Part shown: one piece after another, positions 16,107-24,666 of the stretch
How positions within the stretch are numbered: the first letter of the stretch is position 1
Layout: the number at the start of each line of letters is the position of its first letter
Assembly (NCBI GenBank): GCA_963649615.1
Contig: CAVJIN010000014.1
Span: forward strand, 1-34,392
DNA: 34,392 nt
DNA from: UBA9732 sp963649615
GTDB lineage: Bacteria; Spirochaetota; Spirochaetia; Sphaerochaetales; Sphaerochaetaceae
Direction of reading: 5' to 3'
Notes under the pieces: model-generated
Database searches by the model: none
Told to the model about the DNA's origin: nothing
What the model saw: only the letters and a program-made list of their open reading frames with translations
Translations under genes and position numbers: made by a program

Positions 16107-18839
16107 ATGAATTCAATAGATAAAATGGTAGATTTGCTTGAGCGTACAAGTGCGCAGAAGATCACCTATGTATTTCCTTCTGAAGTTGTGGCTCGTAGTT
16201 ACCTAGAAGCATGTGCTCGCAAGTACCCAAATAAAGCTATTTTTAATGATTTTGTCATCTCTTGGGATACTTTTAGCGAGAGATTTACGCAATATCCAAA
16301 GGATCTCACAAGAGCTGTTTTTACTGATAGGTTGTTGTTTGTTCAACACTTCTTTAATAGTTGCAATGCTATGCAGAAATTAAAATATTACTGTGATAGT
16401 AATTATTTGTGCAGTAAGCCTGCATATATGCGCAGTATTGCCAAAGCACTACCCAAGATGTGTAAAGCCTTTGACTTAAAAACAATGCAAATTTCTGAAA
16501 AGGTTTTGCAGGATTCTCCCAAAGAAATGTTGGAAGATTTGAGGTTGCTTGTGCCTTCATATAGAGAGTACTTGGATCAACATGGCCTATATGACATGGC
16601 ATTTTATGAGCCCAATTTTACGGTCCCTGCCAATGATGGCTCTGCAGCTTGCGACTATGCATTAGTTTTTCCTCAGATTTATTCTCAAACAGGTATTGTA
16701 AAGGCGCTTGAGACCTGTAAAGTTTTTGATTTATCTTTAGCTGAAGCCAATCTGAAGCTAAAGCTTTTTTCTAATTCGTTAGCTGAAATTCGTGCATGTA
16801 TGCGTAAAATTTATGCATTACTTTCCACTGGCACTCCTCCAAACGATATAGCCATCTCTTGTTCCGATTTTGATGCCTATAAACCATATTTGAATCAAGA
16901 AGCTCAAAAGCGTGACATTGAACTTACTTTTAATAATGCTAGACCTCTTGCTACCTATACACCAGGGGCATTTTTCTGTGCCCTTTTAAGAGTTAAAGGA
17001 GAAAATTATAGTTTTAATAGCATGAAAACATTGCTATTAGACCCTCAATATCCATATAAAGATAGGGATCTTTTGGTAAGCATTATTCAAAAAGCAGTAG
17101 ATTGCAAATGTAAGGATGGTCCTTTATCAAATTGGATTAATAAGTTTAAAAAGCTGGGGGCTTTGAATGAGGCTCAAAGACTTTCAGAAATAGAGACAGG
17201 AATTAGAGCTGTTGTTGATTGTAAGGATCCTTTAAAGCTAAAAGAAAACGTCATGATTTTGATAAAAGACTTGTTTGGGGAAGACTCGTGGACAAAGAAG
17301 TTGGAGCAAAATGATGGCCTAAAAGCTGAAAATGCACGCATTTTTGGCTCATGTGAAAGGGAATTAGATAATCTTTCTTCTCGTGCAAGTGAAGTTGACC
17401 TTGATTCTTCAGGAAGTCTTTTTAGTTTATTTACAGACATTCTTAAAGACAAGACTTATAGACCAAATACAGGAAGAGAGAACATTAATGTTTATAAATA
17501 TCCAGTTTCTGCTGGTCTTGCAGTAAAGTATCATTTTGTCCTAGGTCTTACAGAATCTAACTCAAAGGTGCTTCGCAATCCATATCCTTTTTTACCATTA
17601 GACAAGGCAAAAACAATGGATGATGTTATAGCCTTAGAAGATTCTATTATCAATCTTTACAGTCAGGGTTTAGATGACGGTTATTCTTGGATGTCGTCTG
17701 CAGAAGAAGGCTTTTCTGGTGCAGACGTAGTACCAACAATATTTCTTAAAGTTAATAGACTTGAAAGAATCAAGACTGTAGAGCCAGATTCGTTTTCAAG
17801 AGAAATAGCCGTTTGGGAAGGGCAAGAGAATATAGACCAAGTGCCTTTAAACATTACTCAAAAACAAAAAGATTGTTTTGAACGAGCTTATGAAAGTGAG
17901 TTAGATTTTGATAATAAACTTATTTTTGCACCTGTACAGGAACCTTTAAAGTTAAGTGTTTCAAGAGTGAAGGAGTTTGAGTCTTGTCCTTATAAGGGGT
18001 ACGCTTATTGTGTTCTTGGTTTAAATAATTTAGATTTTGAGCCAAATATGGCAGATGCAGCACAAATTGGTAACTTGCTTCATTCTACACTTCAATTTGC
18101 CATAAAAGAGGCCGGTTCAATTGAAGCTATTAAAACGGAAAGACTTCAAGAGATATTCAGGCAAGTGGTTGCAAAGTATGAGAATACTGCTAAAGCTACA
18201 GACAGTGTTCATCTTCAGTACATTAGAAATAAGTATTCAAAAATTCTTCCTTTAATTTTGGATTGTGTTGAGGAAACGGAGAAAACAAAAGTCAACACAG
18301 ATGAAGAGACCCAAGTTCGCCTTGGAACTATGAGTTTTAAGGCTATGGAGTATACTTCTTCAGCCATAGAGGTTGGACCAATTAGGTTTGAAGGCAGAAT
18401 GGATTGTATTTTGGAAGACAGTGATGGGTCTTTGGCTGTGATTGATTTAAAAAAAGACGCCTCAAAACATCATGGGTCTTCTTTAGATAAGGTCAATCTT
18501 CAGGTTGCAATTTATTCTAAGATGTTGGAACAAGATCCTAATTTTGGAAAAAGACCTGAAATAGGGGCTTTCTATTCCTTTGAAGATGGCAAGTTTTACT
18601 TTGTTTGGCCTAAGTTTGGAAAGAGAATCAATCTTAAGAATTTTTTCTATGATGAAAGTTGTCTAATCCCAGAGGCTAAAGGTGGTACGGACGAGTTTGT
18701 TGAAGAGAACTATAATAAAAGAGTGTCACAATTAGTTAAAATTGTTCAAAACCATGATTTTGCGCCAAATCCAGCCAAGGATGCTTGTGATAACTGTCCT
18801 TTCTTTAACCTTTGCAGAGGAGGTTTTCAAACAGTATGA
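16107..18839 (+). CDS. addB: AddB-like subunit of a helicase-nuclease (PD-(D/E)XK, Fe-S)
   Basis: This is the partner of AddA in double-strand break end resection for RecA loading. The 910-residue protein has a C-terminal RecB-like nuclease with GRMD near 763-766 and IDLKKD near 778-783. Four cysteines are arranged as in AddB iron-sulfur clusters: Cys627 in FESCPYKGY, then Cys894, Cys897 and Cys903 in CDNCPFFNLC (C-x2-C-x5-C). No Walker A motif is visible in the N-terminal region, unlike Bacillus AddB, so the helicase-like part appears inactive, as in AddB-type or RexB-type relatives. AAGAAGGAGG six bases before ATG 16107 decides the start. Its stop codon overlaps the addA start (ATGA). Overall similarity is low, so the family call rests on the nuclease, the cysteines and the partner gene. 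Confidence 0.82.
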   Translation: MNSIDKMVDLLERTSAQKITYVFPSEVVARSYLEACARKYPNKAIFNDFVISWDTFSERFTQYPKDLTRAVFTDRLLFVQHFFNSCNAMQKLKYYCDSNYLCSKPAYMRSIAKALPKMCKAFDLKTMQISEKVLQDSPKEMLEDLRLLVPSYREYLDQHGLYDMAFYEPNFTVPANDGSAACDYALVFPQIYSQTGIVKALETCKVFDLSLAEANLKLKLFSNSLAEIRACMRKIYALLSTGTPPNDIAISCSDFDAYKPYLNQEAQKRDIELTFNNARPLATYTPGAFFCALLRVKGENYSFNSMKTLLLDPQYPYKDRDLLVSIIQKAVDCKCKDGPLSNWINKFKKLGALNEAQRLSEIETGIRAVVDCKDPLKLKENVMILIKDLFGEDSWTKKLEQNDGLKAENARIFGSCERELDNLSSRASEVDLDSSGSLFSLFTDILKDKTYRPNTGRENINVYKYPVSAGLAVKYHFVLGLTESNSKVLRNPYPFLPLDKAKTMDDVIALEDSIINLYSQGLDDGYSWMSSAEEGFSGADVVPTIFLKVNRLERIKTVEPDSFSREIAVWEGQENIDQVPLNITQKQKDCFERAYESELDFDNKLIFAPVQEPLKLSVSRVKEFESCPYKGYAYCVLGLNNLDFEPNMADAAQIGNLLHSTLQFAIKEAGSIEAIKTERLQEIFRQVVAKYENTAKATDSVHLQYIRNKYSKILPLILDCVEETEKTKVNTDEETQVRLGTMSFKAMEYTSSAIEVGPIRFEGRMDCILEDSDGSLAVIDLKKDASKHHGSSLDKVNLQVAIYSKMLEQDPNFGKRPEIGAFYSFEDGKFYFVWPKFGKRINLKNFFYDESCLIPEAKGGTDEFVEENYNKRVSQLVKIVQNHDFAPNPAKDACDNCPFFNLCRGGFQTV

Positions 18840-21800
18840 GTATTGATTCTAAGTTTTTTGATTTTTGCAAGAAGAACAGAATGCAGTTGGTGGACGAAAA
18901 TGGATCTTTAACTGTTCAAGGTCAAGCTGTAATGGAAACAAAAAACTGTGTTGTTGCAGCAGGTGCCGGTTCTGGAAAAACCACAGTTCTTTCCTATAGA
19001 TTTTTACGAATGGTAGCCCAAAACATATCTCCTGAGCGAATTTTGACTATTACATTTACAAAAAAGGCTACTGCGGAGATGAAAGGTAGAATTTATGAAC
19101 TACTACAAAAAGGACATGAAGAAGGTCTTGTAAATGATTCAGCTATGAAAAAATTCTCAGAGGTTACCATCTCAACTGTGGATAGTTTTTGCTCTGAGAT
19201 TGTCCGTAAAGATGCAGTCCATCAGGGTGTACCTGTAGATTTTAGAATCCAAGATGACGATGATTTTCAGCTTATGTCAAATGCAATAGTTGATGGGCTA
19301 TTGGATAAACATAGCAAAGATCCAGCTGTTAGATTACTTCATACTTATTTAAGTGTTGATAATATTGAAGAAATTTTTAGAGAGATAGCTTATAAGTTCT
19401 TAAATATTGCTAATTCGTTTGATGATAACGCTATCCAAGAAAGTCTAACTTTTGTGAAACAAGAGCTCAAGGTTGCTGTGGATAATTTGCAATATAGTAA
19501 TTTAAATAGGAAAGTAAACAGAGATTTTTTGGACCTGATGTACTCTGGTCTTGAAGATGACAATCTTTCTACGCTAACTAGCCTGTATAAATTAATTCAA
19601 GAATATGAGACCGAGCTTTTTAATGAAAAACGAGCTGCGGGAGTTTTGTCTTTTGGCGATGTAATGCAACTTGCAATTAAGATTCTAAAAGAGAACGAGA
19701 CTATTAGAGATTTTTATAAAGCAAAGTTTGACAACATCATGATTGATGAATTTCAGGACAACAATGATGACTACAGAAAGCTTTTATATCTGCTTAGTGA
19801 AAAACCAGATTCTCATATTTGTGATTCAGAGGGCATTCCTGTCAAAGAAAATCTTTGTCCCAACAAAATCTTCCTTGTTGGAGATGAAAAACAGAGTATT
19901 TACAGGTTTCGTGGTGCAGATGTTACTGTTTTTAAGAGACTTTGCAGAGATCTTTGTTCTAAACCAATTGAGCTTAAGCGAAATTGGAGAAGTGAACCTG
20001 CAATAATAGAATTTTGCAATACAATATTTCCAGAGCACATAATGCCAAGAGCAGCTACTTCTTGTGAAGATTATGAAGCTCAATATGAAGATTTAGAAAC
20101 AAGGCCGGCAACACCGGGATTAGAAAGCAAAATAGTATTTTTGCATCCAGAGATTCCAGAGGATTCAAATAAAGATAAAGTAGATCCTGAATCAGAAGCA
20201 AAGGTTGTGGCTTCTTTTATAAAAGAAATGTGCTCTGCAAATAGTGCCTTCTTAGTTCCAGATGATAATGACAAAGACGGTGCCGGCAATCCTGTATTAA
20301 GAGTACCAAAATATAATGAGATAGGTATTTTGTTGAAGGTTGGCTCTCATCAGGCTCTTTTTGAGCAGGCTTTAACAGAGCAAAGGATTCCTTATACTGT
20401 TACAGAGGCTAGATCTTTAATGAAGGGCAATCTTGTAAATGACTTTTACAATGCCTTGCAATGTTGTATTTTCCCTTACGATAAAATTAGTTTTGCTGCC
20501 TATTTGAAGTCACCTTTTTGTTCTTTAAAAGACAATGAGATAGAGCAAGTTCTAAAGCAACCTCAATATGTTGATAATAGGCTTGAAGGCCTTAAACAGG
20601 TAATTGCTACGGGAATAATATGCAAAATGCTGGATTACTTGTGGTTTGATATGGGTTATAGGGACTATATGCTGTCTAAAGAACTTAATAGGCCTTACTT
20701 GGAGGATTTTGACAACCTCTATTCTATTGCTGTTAATTACGATAAAAGCGGTGAATCTTTAATTTCTTTTTTGGACTATCTTAGACCTTTATTGAACTCT
20801 ACAGACAAGATTGAAATGGACTCTGTTTTTAAGGAAAAAATAGAAGGTGTTCAAATTATGTCCATTCACAAGTCTAAGGGTTTGGCCTTCAAGATTGTCA
20901 TTGTTGCAGATATGAGTTCTGGTTCAAGGACACCTGGTGGTTTTCAACCTGAAATATATATAAATCCGCAACATAAGCTTGCCGTACGTTATTTGACTAA
21001 TAATGGACAAAAACTAAGAAATCCTGTTTTTGAATTACATAAAGATGATGAAAGTGCAAAGGATAATGCTGAGGCAAAACGTGTTCTTTATGTTGCAGCA
21101 ACACGTGCTAGATATCATCTTATATTCAGTGGCTCAGATTTAAGTTCCACTGTAAACAATACGAAACAAAATAGTTTGTTAGCTTATTTGTTAAATGCTA
21201 TAAATAAAACTAAAACAGAGTTAAAAAACTATGAAGAAATTGGCTTTAAACCCCAAACGAATGTTTGCTATGCAACGCAGGACAAGTCAAAAGAGTATTT
21301 TAAAAAGGTATTTGATTCTGCCATAGTTACAAAGCTAACTTCTAGTATTCCTCGAATTTCTGTGACTCATGCAGAAGATGCTAAGAAAGAACAAACAATA
21401 TCCCATAATGGCAATGTTGTTAGAAAATATCTACCAAGACTTGCTTGTGATGCTATTATTGAAGAACATAAGTTTGCAACTGGTTTTGGTTCGTTGGCTC
21501 ATAAAATTCTTGAGATGCATCTAAAGGGGCAACAAGAAAACATTTCTGAAGAAATTGAGAAATTGTTGTTAGAAGAAGATTTTACTGAAGAACAACAAAA
21601 AATGATTGTTAGCTGTGCAAACGAACTTGCTTTTAACTTCTTAACAAGTAAACTCTACAATCAAATCAAAGACATGCAACTTATGGCTGAAAAAAGTTTC
21701 TTAATCTTCAATGGTACTTCATATGTTGATGGGGTTATTGACCTTTTGGCATTGTCTGAAAAAGAGGCTTATATCATTGATTTTAAGACGGACTCCTATT

Positions 21801-21928
21801 TTGCAGTAGAAGATCACAAATATCAACTTGAGCAGTACACAAAGGCCGTAAAAAGTATTTATCCAGAGAAAAAAGTTCACGCTTATGTTTGCTATTTGAG
21901 GGAAGAAGACCTAGTTTTAGAACTGTGA
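18836..21928 (+). CDS. addA: AddA-like helicase-nuclease subunit
   Basis: This superfamily 1A helicase fused to a RecB-type nuclease unwinds and degrades broken DNA ends with AddB. Motifs in order are Walker A AAGAGSGKTT at 41-50, TFTKKATAEM (motif Ia) near 76-85, IDEFQD (motif II) near 303-308, VGDEKQSIYRFRGAD (motif III), MSIHKSKGLAF (motif V) and YVAATRARYHL (motif VI). The C-terminal PD-(D/E)XK domain shows GVIDLL and IIDFKTDS near 965-985 followed by QLEQY. At 1030 residues it is somewhat shorter than B. subtilis AddA (about 1230). The start ATG overlaps the addB TGA by four bases, and GAGGAGG lies upstream inside addB. Its last 37 bases overlap the opposing CPBP gene. UvrD/PcrA is excluded by the nuclease domain. 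Confidence 0.9.
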   Translation: MSIDSKFFDFCKKNRMQLVDENGSLTVQGQAVMETKNCVVAAGAGSGKTTVLSYRFLRMVAQNISPERILTITFTKKATAEMKGRIYELLQKGHEEGLVNDSAMKKFSEVTISTVDSFCSEIVRKDAVHQGVPVDFRIQDDDDFQLMSNAIVDGLLDKHSKDPAVRLLHTYLSVDNIEEIFREIAYKFLNIANSFDDNAIQESLTFVKQELKVAVDNLQYSNLNRKVNRDFLDLMYSGLEDDNLSTLTSLYKLIQEYETELFNEKRAAGVLSFGDVMQLAIKILKENETIRDFYKAKFDNIMIDEFQDNNDDYRKLLYLLSEKPDSHICDSEGIPVKENLCPNKIFLVGDEKQSIYRFRGADVTVFKRLCRDLCSKPIELKRNWRSEPAIIEFCNTIFPEHIMPRAATSCEDYEAQYEDLETRPATPGLESKIVFLHPEIPEDSNKDKVDPESEAKVVASFIKEMCSANSAFLVPDDNDKDGAGNPVLRVPKYNEIGILLKVGSHQALFEQALTEQRIPYTVTEARSLMKGNLVNDFYNALQCCIFPYDKISFAAYLKSPFCSLKDNEIEQVLKQPQYVDNRLEGLKQVIATGIICKMLDYLWFDMGYRDYMLSKELNRPYLEDFDNLYSIAVNYDKSGESLISFLDYLRPLLNSTDKIEMDSVFKEKIEGVQIMSIHKSKGLAFKIVIVADMSSGSRTPGGFQPEIYINPQHKLAVRYLTNNGQKLRNPVFELHKDDESAKDNAEAKRVLYVAATRARYHLIFSGSDLSSTVNNTKQNSLLAYLLNAINKTKTELKNYEEIGFKPQTNVCYATQDKSKEYFKKVFDSAIVTKLTSSIPRISVTHAEDAKKEQTISHNGNVVRKYLPRLACDAIIEEHKFATGFGSLAHKILEMHLKGQQENISEEIEKLLLEEDFTEEQQKMIVSCANELAFNFLTSKLYNQIKDMQLMAEKSFLIFNGTSYVDGVIDLLALSEKEAYIIDFKTDSYFAVEDHKYQLEQYTKAVKSIYPEKKVHAYVCYLREEDLVLEL

Positions 21929-22773
21929 GGACCCAACACCGCAAAGACACAAATTACAAGGCATATGGCGGCTTGTACTAAGAGCATAGGACCAGAATTA
22001 TCGGTCTGAGTGAATAGTGCATTTGTGGTGACAGCTGCATTGGAATAGGTGAAAAACCAGGCATTGATAAGGTTATTTGCAATGTGGATTCCTAGGGCGG
22101 CGCCAATGCTGCGTGTCTTGAGTGTGACAAGCATAAGTGCAAAGCCCATCATGAAATAAAAGCCCATGGCGTAGAAGGCACCAGAGCCTGCGACCTCGGG
22201 ATTGGAGAAGTGTGCAATTGCAAAAAACAGTGCAGATGCAAGGCAATAAATGAGAATTTGACGTGGTCTATTTTCCATTGTATCGGACACAAAATAGGCA
22301 ATGTAGGCGCGCGTTAAGAGCTCTTCCAGAAATGCTGCTACAATGACCAGTGCTAGTGCCAAAATCCAGTCCAAGATCCATCCACTGCTAGAAAGAGTGT
22401 AAGAGAACTCAGCCGGATGTAGCCACATGCTAATGAAAGAGGCTGTAAGGCCGGAAATAAGCATTGCACCAAAACCAATGAAAAGCCCTTTAAAATCCAA
22501 GTGGCCATTTTCTCCAAGCAACTTTGAGATTGGGAATTTTAAAAAGTATTTAATTATGGCTAAAGCAATTAGTATGAAGGCGCAATAGCTCATTATGTTA
22601 AGTATAAGCTCCATTCTATAGCCGGTACTAAAAGTTGGCATGACTAGAGAAACCAAAATCCATGCTATATAGATTAATGGTAGCCCAAAGAACCACTTAA
22701 CTAGGCGACTCATCTCTTCTTTTGCGTATATGGGTTTTCGTGCCTTTGTGTTGTCATTTTTCAGTGATTTCAT
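21892..22773 (-). CDS. CPBP-family intramembrane glutamic protease
   Basis: This belongs to the CAAX prenyl protease 2 / bacteriocin-processing (Abi) family, an integral membrane protein of 293 residues with about eight hydrophobic segments. The three family motifs are present: Glu150-Glu151-x3-Arg155 in FLEELLTRAYI, Phe184-x3-His188 in FAIAHFS, and His230-x3-Asn234 in GIHIANNL. These residues form the active site in characterised homologues. The physiological substrate is unknown; such proteins are linked to peptide processing or bacteriocin immunity. The start codon overlaps the stop of the upstream gene by one base (TAATG), so translation is probably coupled. The C-terminal coding end overlaps addA on the other strand by 37 bases. 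Confidence 0.88.
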   Translation of the reverse strand: MKSLKNDNTKARKPIYAKEEMSRLVKWFFGLPLIYIAWILVSLVMPTFSTGYRMELILNIMSYCAFILIALAIIKYFLKFPISKLLGENGHLDFKGLFIGFGAMLISGLTASFISMWLHPAEFSYTLSSSGWILDWILALALVIVAAFLEELLTRAYIAYFVSDTMENRPRQILIYCLASALFFAIAHFSNPEVAGSGAFYAMGFYFMMGFALMLVTLKTRSIGAALGIHIANNLINAWFFTYSNAAVTTNALFTQTDNSGPMLLVQAAICLVICVFAVLGPHSSKTRSSSLK

Positions 22774-23237
22774 TATAGCCTTCCTTTGGAATGTTTCATG
22801 TGCAGGCGAGTCAGCCAGCTACCTTTTGCAATTTTCACGGCACTAGAGGCTAAGTCTTTGCATAGAGCGTCCAAGACAGGTGCATTGTTTATACAATTTG
22901 CATTAAGTGTTGTGCTGTAACTTGGAAGGCATCCTATCTTTGCACATAACTGTTCTACAACTTTGAGGGCATATTGGGGTTTTTCGCACACGCAAATTGA
23001 GGCAAGGTACTCAAGAGTTGTAAGGTCTATACTTCCAAAGCTTTCTTTTAGTAATCTGACCATCTTTTCCGAGATATCGTTGCCAGTTTTGTAATAAAGT
23101 AACGTGATTTCGTTAGCTTCTTCCAGAATTGTGGGTGCCTCAATGGCGTTTTCCAACTTGACAGCATCTCCACTTAAGCGCTTTGCAATCTCACTTGCAA
23201 TGGCCTCAAGTCCATCCTCAAATACTATTCGCATCAT
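22773..23237 (-). CDS. Degenerate flavodoxin-fold protein (EFR1-like)
   Basis: The 154-residue product is only tentatively recognised. The stretch KPQYALKVVEQLCAKIGCLPSY near 85-106 followed by STTLNANCINN resembles the middle of EFR1-type flavodoxins (YALKVLE...LSYA...MPDNY), and the N-terminus MRIVFEDG takes the place of the usual phosphate-binding SGTGNT loop, which is missing. FMN binding is therefore doubtful. Six Cys residues are present without a ferredoxin spacing. The first ATG at 23237 follows AGAGG by eight bases; a GTG at 23246 is also in frame. It lies between aroA, 11 bases upstream, and the CPBP protease, one base overlap, so all three are probably one operon. Function unknown. 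Confidence 0.65.
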   Translation of the reverse strand: MMRIVFEDGLEAIASEIAKRLSGDAVKLENAIEAPTILEEANEITLLYYKTGNDISEKMVRLLKESFGSIDLTTLEYLASICVCEKPQYALKVVEQLCAKIGCLPSYSTTLNANCINNAPVLDALCKDLASSAVKIAKGSWLTRLHMKHSKGRL

Positions 23238-23248
23238 TTTTATCACCT

Positions 23249-24514
23249 CTAATGTACCGATACCCTTGCAAAGAGATCGAAAAAGTTTGGAAAGGTTATT
23301 GACGCAGCACTAGAGCCTAAAATTGTAAGCTTACTGGTACATTTTAAAGATGCTAGTGCCATGGCCATTACAATTCTGTGGTCTCCGTAGCCATCAATTT
23401 CAGTTGCTGTAAATCTATCTATTGGATAAGCAACAAGTCCATCTTCAAGTTCTTGAGCTTGACCACCAAGGGCATTGATGTTGTTTACAAGAACCTTAAT
23501 TCTATCGGTCTCCTTAAGGCGGGCTTGCGGGGTGTTGTAAAGTTTTACTGGTCCTGTTGCAAAACAGCCTGTGATTGCAAGAGCAGGGAGGGCATCAGGC
23601 ATATCGTTTAGGTCAAAGTCTCCTGCACTGAGGCGGTTTGGACCTGTGACTGTTACAGAGTTACCTTCCCAATTCACAAAACAGCCCATTTTTGAGAGGA
23701 TTTTTAATATTCCTTTGTCTCCTTGCGGATCATTTGGATCAAGTCCGTTGACTGTTACCGTTCCGCCTGTTATGGCTGCTGCACAGAAAAAGAATGAAGC
23801 GGAAGAAAAATCTCCGTTAATTTTTTCTTCAAAAGGTGCATAGTGTTGGCCACCACGAATATTGAAGATGGTCATGTTCTTGTCTCGCTGGAAGGCAATA
23901 TGCTGTTTGTTAAGCCATGCTTCTGTCATGCTGACGTACGGTTTTTCGTTTAAAAGTGGTACTTGTATTGTTGTATTCTCACTTGCCATTGGGCATGCAA
24001 GAAGAAGTGCGGACAAATACTGACTTGTCATGCATTTGATAGAAGTTTTACCACCTTTTAATGGTCCTTGAAGTGTAAATGGAGCATTGATTGCATCTTG
24101 TGGATAAATAGTTGCACCAAGTTCTTTAAGACTTTTAAGAAGAGGGCCAATAGGGCGTTTACTTAACTGCTCGTCGCCTCTAAATGTAAGCCTTATATTT
24201 AGTGTGGCGCTCATGGCGCTTGCAAGGTACAGTGTGGTTCCACTGTTATTGCAATCAAGAGAAAGTGCCCCATCCTGGATGAGATTTGTTGAGTCTATAA
24301 CAAGGCTTTTCCCATCATCTTGCCAAGTAATTTTTGCTCCCAGCTGTTTGCAAAGCTGAATACAAGATTCTGTATCCTTAGAAACTAGGGGATTGTGAAG
24401 GATGCTTACACCTCTAGCAAATAGTCCAATTAACAAGGCTCTAATAGTTTGACTCTTAGAACCCGGTATATCAATTTGCCCGCACACTCCTGCGGGGAAT
24501 AATGTCGTATCCAT
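23249..24514 (-). CDS. aroA: 3-phosphoshikimate 1-carboxyvinyltransferase (EPSP synthase)
   Basis: AroA transfers enolpyruvyl from PEP to shikimate-3-phosphate, the sixth step of the shikimate pathway. The substrate-binding block PGSKSQTIRAL at 17-27 (Lys20, Ser21, Arg25), CNNSGTTLYL near 86-95, LKETDRIKV near 334-342 and YGDHRIVMA near 379-387 are all in family order. At 421 residues the length is normal. The Thr in SQTIRA replaces the usual Asn/Ser-Arg spacing seen in some relatives but the charged residues are kept. No Shine-Dalgarno site precedes the ATG. A TAGAAT box nine bases upstream suggests a leader of three bases or none. It leads a three-gene operon with no other aro gene. Confidence 0.95.
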   Translation of the reverse strand: MDTTLFPAGVCGQIDIPGSKSQTIRALLIGLFARGVSILHNPLVSKDTESCIQLCKQLGAKITWQDDGKSLVIDSTNLIQDGALSLDCNNSGTTLYLASAMSATLNIRLTFRGDEQLSKRPIGPLLKSLKELGATIYPQDAINAPFTLQGPLKGGKTSIKCMTSQYLSALLLACPMASENTTIQVPLLNEKPYVSMTEAWLNKQHIAFQRDKNMTIFNIRGGQHYAPFEEKINGDFSSASFFFCAAAITGGTVTVNGLDPNDPQGDKGILKILSKMGCFVNWEGNSVTVTGPNRLSAGDFDLNDMPDALPALAITGCFATGPVKLYNTPQARLKETDRIKVLVNNINALGGQAQELEDGLVAYPIDRFTATEIDGYGDHRIVMAMALASLKCTSKLTILGSSAASITFPNFFDLFARVSVH

Positions 24515-24523
24515 AGCAGATAG

Positions 24524-24552
24524 ATTCTACACCAAAACCGCCTAAAGCTCAA
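24524..24552 (-). promoter_or_regulatory. aroA promoter, near-leaderless geometry
   Basis: TTGAGC, 17 bases, TAGAAT on the minus strand, then nine bases to the aroA ATG. A start point at the usual distance would leave about three leader bases. Confidence 0.5.
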
Positions 24553-24631
24553 AGAGATTGTTGAAAGAATCCTTTCATTTTTGAAATGAAAATTGCTGGG
24601 CAAAGTTAGTGCAAACATAGCTTAAAACATC

Positions 24632-24660
24632 TTGACTGTTAAAGGCAGAAAAGACAGACT
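24632..24660 (+). promoter_or_regulatory. Putative rimO promoter, leaderless geometry
   Basis: TTGACT (one mismatch), 17 bases, CAGACT (three matches only), then six bases to ATG 24667. The -10 is poor, so the call rests on the -35, the spacing and the absence of any ribosome site. Confidence 0.35.
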
Positions 24661-24666
24661 CAAAGC

